DNA of 43,180 nt, from positions 1 through 43,180 of the IMG/VR virus record IMGVR_UViG_3300021964_008416; one strand, given 5' to 3'. This document shows, piece after piece, positions 37,713 to 43,180 of the stretch (position 1 is the first letter of the stretch; each line of letters begins with the position of its first letter). A program made the position numbers and the translations under genes. The stretch is from a virus. The notes under the pieces were generated by a model. That model did not search any database and had not been told where the DNA came from. It saw only the letters and a list, made by a program, of their open reading frames with translations.

Positions 37713-37882
37713 ACAAAGAAATTAAAGAAGGTCCAGTACAGAGCCATGATCCAGACGAAAGAGTCTGGGAATATGATGGTGATGGAAATAAGATCTATAA
37801 ATTAGATCAAGGTTATGAAAAGAAAACTCTATATACGAAAACCCATTATTATGGCACTCATTTTTGGAAAGGCAGACAGTAA
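37709..37882 (+). CDS. Small hypothetical protein in lysis cassette
   Basis: A 57-residue ORF (MNKEIKEGPVQSHDPDERVW, ending THYYGTHFWKGRQ), coupled to the lysozyme by ATGA. It is soluble, charged and rich in tyrosine. A ten-codon ORF then bridges to the inner spanin at 37911. Unknown function, but position suggests part of the lysis transcript. Confidence 0.5.
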   Translation: MNKEIKEGPVQSHDPDERVWEYDGDGNKIYKLDQGYEKKTLYTKTHYYGTHFWKGRQ

Positions 37883-37910
37883 TGTTAGTTGAGTCTATGA
37901 GAGTAATAGG

Positions 37911-38384
37911 ATGACAAAAATTTTTATAGTAATCATACTATTAATGGGAGGCATAGGGTATTGGTACTACCAAAATACTCAAGCAACATTAATGGAACAA
38001 GCGCAACAGATTGCTGGTCAAAAAGCACAAATTTCTGCGCAGAATGAAGCGATTGAAAAGCAAAAAGAAGATATTGCTCAATCTACAAAGTTATTAGAAG
38101 AAGCAAATGCTAAGTTTGCTGATTCAAGAAAATCAGTCGAAGATTTACAGTCTAAATTTAATAAAGTAAGTAGTCTATTAGGAGCTAGGGATATAGGTAA
38201 AATGGCCGCTGCCAAGCCTGGTTCTATTGAAAGAATAATTGATAAAGGTACACAGCAAGTTATGAGATGTTTTGAAATCTTTAGTGGTCAACCTTTAACG
38301 GAGAAAGAAGAAAATGCTGAGAAACCAAGTCAAATTAACAAAGCTTGTACTTCCATTGCTAATCCTAAGTACATTAGCAATTAG
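37911..38384 (+). CDS. Inner-membrane spanin (Rz-like)
   Basis: A 157-residue protein with one N-terminal membrane helix (IFIVIILLMGGIGYWYY) and then a long periplasmic coiled coil (EQAQQIAGQKAQISAQNEAI, EKQKEDIAQSTKLLEEANAK). This is the layout of an i-spanin, which links to an outer-membrane lipoprotein and fuses the two membranes at lysis. The 3' end overlaps the lipoprotein gene by 71 bases in another frame, as Rz/Rz1 often do. Cysteines near the C-terminus may make disulfides. Confidence 0.8.
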   Translation: MTKIFIVIILLMGGIGYWYYQNTQATLMEQAQQIAGQKAQISAQNEAIEKQKEDIAQSTKLLEEANAKFADSRKSVEDLQSKFNKVSSLLGARDIGKMAAAKPGSIERIIDKGTQQVMRCFEIFSGQPLTEKEENAEKPSQINKACTSIANPKYISN

Positions 38385-38769
38385 TGGTTGTAGTTCAACA
38401 AAAGACATAAATATTACAACAAAATCTTTAGAGAAAGTTCCTTTAACCCTTCCACCAGTTGACAAGATTAACTTAGATAAAATTGATTGGATTATTGTAA
38501 CAGAAAAAAACTTTAAGGAAGTTTTTGCAGACTTAGATAAGAAGAATTTTGACCCTGTTATTTTTGGCCTGTCTGATAGAGGGTATGAAAGTTTAAGTGT
38601 TAACACTGCTAAAATAAAACAGCTAGTAGAACAACAACGACTAATTATCATTGCCTATGAAGAGTATTATAAAAAGACAAATGACAGCATAGACGGGTTT
38701 AATAAAGAAGAGGAAAAACCACAAGAACAAGAAGAAACTCTTGTTGGTAAAATTAAAAGTATTTTTTAA
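38314..38769 (+). CDS. Outer-membrane spanin lipoprotein (Rz1-like)
   Basis: A 151-residue lipoprotein: signal helix LVLPLLILSTLAISGCSS with lipobox ISGC, so Cys26 is the lipidated residue. The mature part begins with a proline-rich stretch (VPLTLPPVDK) and then helices. It is longer than Rz1 but sits in the right place, overlapping the i-spanin. Together they complete Gram-negative lysis after the lysozyme. Confidence 0.8.
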   Translation: MLRNQVKLTKLVLPLLILSTLAISGCSSTKDINITTKSLEKVPLTLPPVDKINLDKIDWIIVTEKNFKEVFADLDKKNFDPVIFGLSDRGYESLSVNTAKIKQLVEQQRLIIIAYEEYYKKTNDSIDGFNKEEEKPQEQEETLVGKIKSIF

Positions 38770-38802
38770 CCAAGGACCAAATTTAATTTAAATTAATTTT
38801 AC

Positions 38803-38831
38803 TTGAGGTTAAGAAAAAATTAAGGTATACT
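38803..38831 (+). promoter_or_regulatory. Promoter of the membrane-protein/curli unit, overlapping the lysis terminator
   Basis: TTGAGG (38803-38808), 17 bases, then TATACT (38826-38831). The -10 lies inside the left arm of the terminator hairpin and transcription would start near 38838 in its loop. It leaves a leader with GGAGATGG before the ATG at 38877. Confidence 0.65.
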
Positions 38832-38860
38832 ACTTATAGATGTAGTATACCTTTTTTTTT
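38822..38860 (+). terminator. Strong terminator after the lysis genes
   Basis: AAGGTATACTAC (38822-38833) pairs perfectly with GTAGTATACCTT (38842-38853) over 12 bp with an eight-base loop, and a T run follows. It separates the lysis operon from the downstream unit. Confidence 0.85.
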
Positions 38861-38876
38861 GTTTTGGAGATGGTTA

Positions 38877-39155
38877 ATGGAAATATTTGCACTAATAGGA
38901 GAAGTAGGGTTTCCAATAGCCGCTGCAATGGCTGGTGGTTATTTTGTTTTTCTAACAATGCGTTTCATACTTGATGGTGTCATGGATTCTGTAAATCGAA
39001 TGAAAGGTATCATCGGTGCTTTAGACAATAGAGTACAAACGATGAATCACGACATTATTAGAATTGACACGCTAATGAGTAATGCATTCGATGTTACTCC
39101 AGATATAAACAGAATTGCACGAGCTGACGGAAAGAACGATGCGAGGAAAGATTAA
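38877..39155 (+). CDS. Holin-like small membrane protein, paralogue A
   Basis: The ATG at 38877 with GGAGATGG upstream gives 92 residues. One hydrophobic segment (GFPIAAAMAGGYFVFLTMRF) is followed by a charged helix (RMKGIIGALDNRVQTMNHDI). The same plan and several identical residues are seen in the protein at 39355-39621, so the two are paralogues. One transmembrane segment plus a soluble coiled tail resembles class III holins or BhlA-type proteins. It is the first gene behind the embedded promoter. Confidence 0.6.
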   Translation: MEIFALIGEVGFPIAAAMAGGYFVFLTMRFILDGVMDSVNRMKGIIGALDNRVQTMNHDIIRIDTLMSNAFDVTPDINRIARADGKNDARKD

Positions 39156-39364
39156 TGAGAGATAAACCAGTATGGTGGAGTGATTATATGCTTCGACTTG
39201 ATCCAAACGGTAATATCACGATAATTGGTGATACTGAAACAGAACTTCTTGATAAAGGACTATTTCAAAAAGATGATATTTTCATAGTCAACAGTAAAGG
39301 TGTTCTGGTTAAATCAGAACCTCTAATGACAGTTATGAAGGACGCCTACAAAAAATGGATATAG
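39155..39364 (+). CDS. Small hypothetical protein between the paralogues
   Basis: A 69-residue soluble protein (MRDKPVWWSDYMLRLDPNGN, then ITIIGDTETELLDKGLFQKD), coupled to the upstream stop by TAATG and overlapping the next start by ten bases. It has a beta-strand look and no signal peptide. Function unknown. Confidence 0.5.
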   Translation: MRDKPVWWSDYMLRLDPNGNITIIGDTETELLDKGLFQKDDIFIVNSKGVLVKSEPLMTVMKDAYKKWI

Positions 39365-39621
39365 CAGAATTAATTAAGGATTTTGGCTTTCCGATTGTCG
39401 CAGCAGTTGGTCTTGGCTATTTCGTTTACTATGTTTGGACCTGGGCAACAAAACAGATTGACCCAGTGATCAATGATGCCAATATCACATTGATTGGATT
39501 GATCGACCGTGTTCGTATGCTTGATAATGATTTGATTCGTCTCAATCAAAAACTGAATATGATTTTAGAATTTCAAAGAAAGTTAGAAAATGAGAAGAAG
39601 AAAAATGAAACACAAAAGTGA
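39355..39621 (+). CDS. Holin-like small membrane protein, paralogue B
   Basis: An 88-residue protein, MDIAELIKDFGFPIVAAVGL, with one membrane segment (GFPIVAAVGLGYFVYYVWTW) and a C-terminal helix (IDRVRMLDNDLIRLNQKL). It aligns by eye with paralogue A over the GFPI..A...GYFV and LDN..I.....I..D/L..L parts. The pair could form hetero-oligomers or a holin/antiholin set. It overlaps csgF by 17 bases. Confidence 0.6.
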   Translation: MDIAELIKDFGFPIVAAVGLGYFVYYVWTWATKQIDPVINDANITLIGLIDRVRMLDNDLIRLNQKLNMILEFQRKLENEKKKNETQK

Positions 39622-40150
39622 ACACGAAGCCAGAGCATGGGAAATGGCAATGAAGACTGTCCTTTACTATTATGACGGATGGGATCTATTCAAAGCAAGT
39701 ATTTTCGGATTTGTATTTGGTTTTATGATTGGATTTCTATTAGGTATTAGTGTGGCATATGCATCAGAGCTCAGGCATAGTTATAAATCCCCAGCTTTTA
39801 ATGGACAGGGATTCAGCTCTCATGTTTTGACGATTGAGAATTTAACTTTTCAAAGAAAAGCTGATATAAAAGCTAGAGAAGAATCTGAAGCAAGAGAGGC
39901 TGCAAGATCTGCAGAAAATACAAATATAAATAAGTTTATGAAAAACTTTGAAAGTAGAGTTTATGCAGAGCTAAGTAAACAGTTAAGTGAAAAATTATTT
40001 GGAGAAGCAGCCGAGGAAAGCGGGACAATTGAAATTTTAGGAAACACTATAGAATATAATAGTGATGGAACTAATTTAACAATGACAGTAATTGAAGCGA
40101 CAGGGACTACTACTACCCTTACTGTTCCGTTATCTGGTTTTGGCTTTTAG
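39605..40150 (+). CDS. csgF: CsgF-like curli assembly protein
   Basis: The ATG at 39605, with AGAAG in front, gives 181 residues. After a long signal region (WDLFKASIFGFVFGFMIGFL, cleavage near AYA/SEL) come LRHSYKSPAFNGQGFSSHVL, the N-terminal CsgF motif that plugs the CsgG pore, and a C-terminal part IEILGNTIEYNSDGTNLTMT then TTTLTVPLSGFGF, as in CsgF. CsgF caps CsgG on the cell surface and helps subunits nucleate. The charged stretch before the hydrophobic core is unusually long for a signal peptide (about 30 residues). It is followed 12 bases later by csgG. Confidence 0.85.
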   Translation: MKHKSEHEARAWEMAMKTVLYYYDGWDLFKASIFGFVFGFMIGFLLGISVAYASELRHSYKSPAFNGQGFSSHVLTIENLTFQRKADIKAREESEAREAARSAENTNINKFMKNFESRVYAELSKQLSEKLFGEAAEESGTIEILGNTIEYNSDGTNLTMTVIEATGTTTTLTVPLSGFGF

Positions 40151-40162
40151 TAAGGATGACTG

Positions 40163-40939
40163 ATGGTAAGATGTTTATTACTAATTCCTATGCTTTTTTT
40201 GGTAGGGTGTCAAGCTTTTATGGAAGAGCTTGCCTCTCCGCCTACACTGTCTGAAACACCACTAAAGGAAACTCTTTACGACTTTCCTCCTATCGCAAAC
40301 GGTAACCCTATAACTGTAGCAGTTTATAGTTTTACTGATAAAACTGGACAAAGAAAACCGGCTGATACGTTAGCAAATTTAAGCAGCGCTGTTACCCAAG
40401 GAGCGGAAATTTACTTAATTAAAGCTTTGATGGATTTAAGTGATGGAAACTTTTTTCAAGTTGTTGAGCGTAGTGGGTTAGATGCTTTAATTAAAGAAAG
40501 ACAATTAATTAGAAACACTCGTGAAAACTTTGAAGGGGACAATGCGAAGAAACTTGGTCCCTTGAAATTTGCAGGAATTATGATTGAGGGCGGTATTGTT
40601 GGGTATGATTCTAATAAATTTACTGGAGGCACTGGAGTAAGATGGCTAGGGGTAGGACCTCAAGCTGAGTGGAGAGTAGATGTTGTTACTGTTGGACTGA
40701 GAGCTATTAGCGTTTTAACGGGCGAAGTGTTAATGGCTATAACAACTGAGAAAACGATATTAAGCACAAGCGCAGGTATAAATATTTTTAAGTTTTTTGA
40801 TATGGGAACAAAAGTTTTAGAAATCGAATCTGGAACCTCAACAAACGAGCCAGTAAATTACGCAGTTCGTCAAGCAATTGAGGCGGCTGTTATTGGCCTT
40901 GTTAAGGAAGGAAAAAGAAAGAGGTTATGGGATTTTTAG
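40163..40939 (+). CDS. csgG: CsgG-like outer-membrane secretion pore
   Basis: A 258-residue lipoprotein with lipobox LVGC (Cys16). The CsgG fold is visible as ITVAVYSFTDKTGQ, VTQGAEIYLIKALMD, FFQVVERSGLDALIKERQL, then GIMIEGGIVGYDSNKFTGGT and TVGLRAISVLTGEVLMAI. CsgG forms a nonameric ring that secretes unfolded curli subunits across the outer membrane. Length and motif order match the bacterial family. With CsgF upstream and two curlin-like genes downstream it forms a curli-type export unit. Confidence 0.92.
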   Translation: MVRCLLLIPMLFLVGCQAFMEELASPPTLSETPLKETLYDFPPIANGNPITVAVYSFTDKTGQRKPADTLANLSSAVTQGAEIYLIKALMDLSDGNFFQVVERSGLDALIKERQLIRNTRENFEGDNAKKLGPLKFAGIMIEGGIVGYDSNKFTGGTGVRWLGVGPQAEWRVDVVTVGLRAISVLTGEVLMAITTEKTILSTSAGINIFKFFDMGTKVLEIESGTSTNEPVNYAVRQAIEAAVIGLVKEGKRKRLWDF

Positions 40940-40952
40940 GAGAGCTATAATT

Positions 40953-41645
40953 ATGTATAGAATATTAACTATGTTATTAATATTGTTCTCTACTACTGTT
41001 TTGGCGGATAACGAAATTTATATAGATCAAACAGGAAGTAGCGCAACTATTAATATTAATCAGGATGGCACAAGCAACCGTGTCGGTTCTAGCAGTGCTG
41101 ATAGTGTCAGTGATGGCGCTACAACCACTATGGATATTGATCAAGTAGGCACTAGTAATACTCTAGATTATAATATTTATGGAGATACTGCAAATATTAC
41201 CTCTAATATTACAGGTAACTCTTCTGATATAGACATTGATATCGGTACTACTGGTGGATCTAATGGTGGTAGCGATGACGTAAATGTAACAATTAACGCC
41301 AGTGGAGGTAACTCTAATACTGTAGATGTTAATGTTGGAGCAACTTCGTCAGGTGTTGATGATGTTGATATTGATGTTGATATCAGTGGTGGGTCAAACT
41401 CTGTAACTATTACAGAAGAGTCAACTGCCACAAGTATTACAGATAAGATTACTGATGTTGATATTACTGGCAGCACAAATACTGTTACTATTAGTAAGAG
41501 TGGCGCTTCTCAGCACGATACTACTTTAAATCATACAGGTAGTAGTAGTACTTTTAGTGTTACTCAGTCGGGAGCGGAGGCAAGTACCGTAGATGTTACA
41601 ACAGATGGTAGTAGTTCTTCTGTTACTGTTACTGTTTCCGATTAA
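40953..41645 (+). CDS. Secreted curlin-like repeat protein
   Basis: The ATG at 40953 (AGGAGAGC upstream) gives 230 residues with a signal peptide MYRILTMLLILFSTTVLA. The mature protein is nearly all Gly, Ser, Thr, Asn, Asp, Ile and Val in repeats such as IYIDQTGSSATININQDGTS and MDIDQVGTSNTLDYNI, later VDVNVGATSSGVDDVDIDVD. This is the look of CsgA/CsgB curlin amyloid repeats (Q..G..N.....Q), with Asp often in place of Gln. No cysteines. It is the most likely substrate of CsgG. The 3' end overlaps the FecR gene by 53 bases. Confidence 0.8.
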   Translation: MYRILTMLLILFSTTVLADNEIYIDQTGSSATININQDGTSNRVGSSSADSVSDGATTTMDIDQVGTSNTLDYNIYGDTANITSNITGNSSDIDIDIGTTGGSNGGSDDVNVTINASGGNSNTVDVNVGATSSGVDDVDIDVDISGGSNSVTITEESTATSITDKITDVDITGSTNTVTISKSGASQHDTTLNHTGSSSTFSVTQSGAEASTVDVTTDGSSSSVTVTVSD

Positions 41646-42657
41646 TTCGTTTGCAGCGGTAGGAAAAGTTGAGCAAAATACAGGAACCGCAGAACTTTTA
41701 AGAAGTAAAGATAAACTTGTTGTTGAAAAAGACCTTGGTATAGAGATGAATGATGATGTTCGCACTGGAAACGGTGTGGTTCGTATAGGTTTTGATGACA
41801 AAACAAAAGTAAAAATTGAAAAACACTCTAAGTTAGTAATTGATGATTTTGTTTATGATTCTAACTCTCCATCAACAAGTAAACTTGGTTTGAAAGTTAC
41901 TCTTGGTACTGTTAAATACGCTAGTGGTTTGATTGCTAAAAACAATAAACAAGCTGTTGCAATCAGTACTCCTACTGCTCGAATTGGTGTTCTGGGAACA
42001 TCTTTTAGTATGACTGTAGATGAAGTTGGCAAGTCTTTAATTATTCTATTACCAGATGCGAACGGAACTGTAGGTGAAATTAAAGTTGAGTCAGATGTTG
42101 GACAAGTAATCTTAAATCAGGCGTATCAAGCGACCGTAGTAGGTGCAGCTGAATCGACCCCTACACCCCCAGTGATTTTAGATTTATCTGAAGCTCAGAT
42201 TAATAACTTATTGATCGTTCGCAAACCAAAGGAAAAAGAAGAAGAGGTATCAAATGAAAAAGGTGTACTAGATTTTAACGAGCTTGATATAAATTTATTA
42301 GATAAAGACGCTTTAAATAAAGATGAGTTAGTTTTTACAAGATTAGATTTTAATTTATTAGATGTAGACTTACTTCTAAATATACTTGATGTATTAAATT
42401 CTAAAATATTTGAGCAAGTAGAAGCGTTCCCGACTAACCCTATTCGACCAGGACAGTACGAAGAAGGAAATACACAAATTTTTGGTGGAGACACTGAAGA
42501 TTGGGAGATATACAGACAAGTAGATGGAAGAATAGTTAGTATAAAAGTTGGAAACTATTCACAAACACAAATACAACTTAATCAGGCAGGTAGTAATGTC
42601 ATACTCCATACTCAAGAAAACGCTTCTGATTCTCTCATTATTATTAATCAGAACTGA
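41593..42657 (+). CDS. Secreted FecR-domain protein with curlin-like C-terminus
   Basis: A 354-residue protein; signal peptide MVVVLLLLLLFPINSFA (Met5 may be the start). Residues about 22-150 are a FecR domain: VGKVEQNTGTAELLRSKDKL, VRTGNGVVRIGFDDKTKVKI, then ISTPTARIGVLGTSF. Leucine/aspartate-rich repeats follow (LDFNELDINLLDKDALNKDE). The last part (VSIKVGNYSQTQIQLNQAGS, then QENASDSLIIINQN) looks like one curlin repeat. FecR domains are usually periplasmic sensors, but here the protein has no membrane anchor and could be a scaffold or anchor on the amyloid. It begins and ends inside neighbouring curlin genes. Confidence 0.8.
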   Translation: MLQQMVVVLLLLLLFPINSFAAVGKVEQNTGTAELLRSKDKLVVEKDLGIEMNDDVRTGNGVVRIGFDDKTKVKIEKHSKLVIDDFVYDSNSPSTSKLGLKVTLGTVKYASGLIAKNNKQAVAISTPTARIGVLGTSFSMTVDEVGKSLIILLPDANGTVGEIKVESDVGQVILNQAYQATVVGAAESTPTPPVILDLSEAQINNLLIVRKPKEKEEEVSNEKGVLDFNELDINLLDKDALNKDELVFTRLDFNLLDVDLLLNILDVLNSKIFEQVEAFPTNPIRPGQYEEGNTQIFGGDTEDWEIYRQVDGRIVSIKVGNYSQTQIQLNQAGSNVILHTQENASDSLIIINQN

Positions 42658-43180
42658 AGCACTAGCAGACAATGCGATTACCATAGAACAGGTTACTAGT
42701 GGTAACTCAAACAGTATTACTGTATCAGTAGAAGGTAGTGGCAACACAGTAGACTATAGTTTTGGTGGTGCGAGTAATACAGTAGACATTGACCAAAAAG
42801 GTGACAATAGTTATGTTGGATACACCTCAGCATGGGGTAGTAGTGCTACTTGGGGTGGTGACTTGGATGGTGACAGTAACAATCTAAATGTTACACAGAC
42901 ATGTAATCAATCTCCATGTGGCGGTGATAAGTTTGAGTTTCATATAGTAGGCAATTCTAATGATGTTGATTTCTATCAAGGACACAGAGTTGATGCTGAC
43001 GGAACACTACATAGTATAGATGATTATGAATATGGTGGACATTTTACACGATTAGATATTCATGGTTCTAACAATAAGTTTTTGGGAAGTCAACGCTCAA
43101 ATAACTCAGGACACGAACATTCAAACATTACAAATATCTATGGTAGTAATAATGATGTTTATACAAGACAGGAAAGTAAC
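42596..43180 (+). CDS. Second secreted curlin-like protein, cut off by window end
   Basis: The ATG at 42596 opens a frame of 195 codons to the window edge. It has a signal peptide (MSYSILKKTLLILSLLLIRT, EALA then DNAITIEQ) and repeats such as GNSNSITVSVEGSGNTVDY, NTVDIDQKGDNSYVGYT, GNSNDVDFYQ, GSNNKFLGS and GSNNDVYTRQ. Unlike the first curlin it has a CNQSPCGG pair that may form a disulfide. Its repeat style (GxxN.V) is that of curlins. It overlaps the FecR gene by 62 bases. The C-terminus lies outside the window. Confidence 0.78.
   Translation, partial: MSYSILKKTLLILSLLLIRTEALADNAITIEQVTSGNSNSITVSVEGSGNTVDYSFGGASNTVDIDQKGDNSYVGYTSAWGSSATWGGDLDGDSNNLNVTQTCNQSPCGGDKFEFHIVGNSNDVDFYQGHRVDADGTLHSIDDYEYGGHFTRLDIHGSNNKFLGSQRSNNSGHEHSNITNIYGSNNDVYTRQESN

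Noticed and set aside
41177-41801. Long minus-strand ORFs in the curlin and FecR genes
   Set aside because: They arise from the repetitive Asp/Ser/Thr codons of the plus-strand gene, which has a signal peptide and ribosome-binding site.
1-43180. CRISPR arrays, insertion sequences, integrase or attachment sites
   Set aside because: No regularly spaced direct repeats, no transposase or integrase motifs, and no ordinary tRNA gene other than the tmRNA domain were seen on reading both strands.

Overview
The window is a dense, AT-rich stretch of a double-stranded DNA phage genome. It most resembles a marine tailed phage of an alphaproteobacterium, possibly SAR11-like. The basis is a compact replication block (ssDNA-binding protein, UvsW-like helicase, family A DNA polymerase, DnaG-type primase, DnaB-type helicase), a complete lysis cassette, many overlapping start/stop codons, and host-derived genes typical of marine phages: hsp20, an IscA/HesB-type Fe-S carrier, purS, ribosomal protein S21, a NodU-type carbamoyltransferase, uvdE and several sugar genes. 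A circularly permuted, two-piece tmRNA with an ANDNF-type tag points to an alphaproteobacterial source. No capsid, portal, terminase or tail gene is visible. The host assignment is inference.

Layout. Positions 1-26089 are all on the minus strand. At 1-545 is a membrane protein cut by the window edge, next to a palindromic promoter region and a hairpin-rich segment. From 850 to 10817 is the replication block, read from a TTGACA/TAAAAT promoter at 10840-10868. At 10888-14136 are uvdE and small regulators: a protein of four tandem HTH units, a single-unit relative, and a PC4-like ssDNA-binding coactivator, with clear promoters and terminators. From 14133 to 24472 is a long block of sugar and decoration genes: glycosyltransferases, an epimerase, a methyltransferase, two 2OG-Fe(II) oxygenases, an Fe-S carrier and a radical SAM enzyme. 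At 24485-26089 lie the permuted tmRNA, purS, an SH3-like small protein, bS21 and a thioredoxin-fold protein, starting from a promoter that appears to give a leaderless message.

A divergent promoter region at 26096-26191 switches direction. The plus-strand block 26218-38769 carries a GT9-like glycosyltransferase with an apparent frame change, two SGNH-type hydrolases (one on the minus strand), three more 2OG-Fe(II) oxygenases, an Fpg/Nei glycosylase without zinc-finger cysteines, a PP-loop protein and hsp20. The hsp20 gene has its own promoter, terminator and a candidate ROSE-like RNA thermometer. The block continues with a carbamoyltransferase, a SleB-type cell-wall hydrolase, a PD-(D/E)XK nuclease, a T4-type lysozyme and an overlapping spanin pair.

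The most striking part is 38877-43180. Behind a promoter built into the terminator of the lysis operon come two paralogous holin-like membrane proteins, then CsgF, CsgG, a secreted curlin-like repeat protein, a secreted FecR-domain protein and a second secreted curlin-like protein that runs off the window. This amounts to a phage-borne curli-type amyloid export system with its own candidate substrates. Other second-look items are promoters embedded in terminators at two places, two leaderless starts, TTGCTA-type -35 boxes shared by three promoters, and the pairing of a phage tmRNA with a phage S21.
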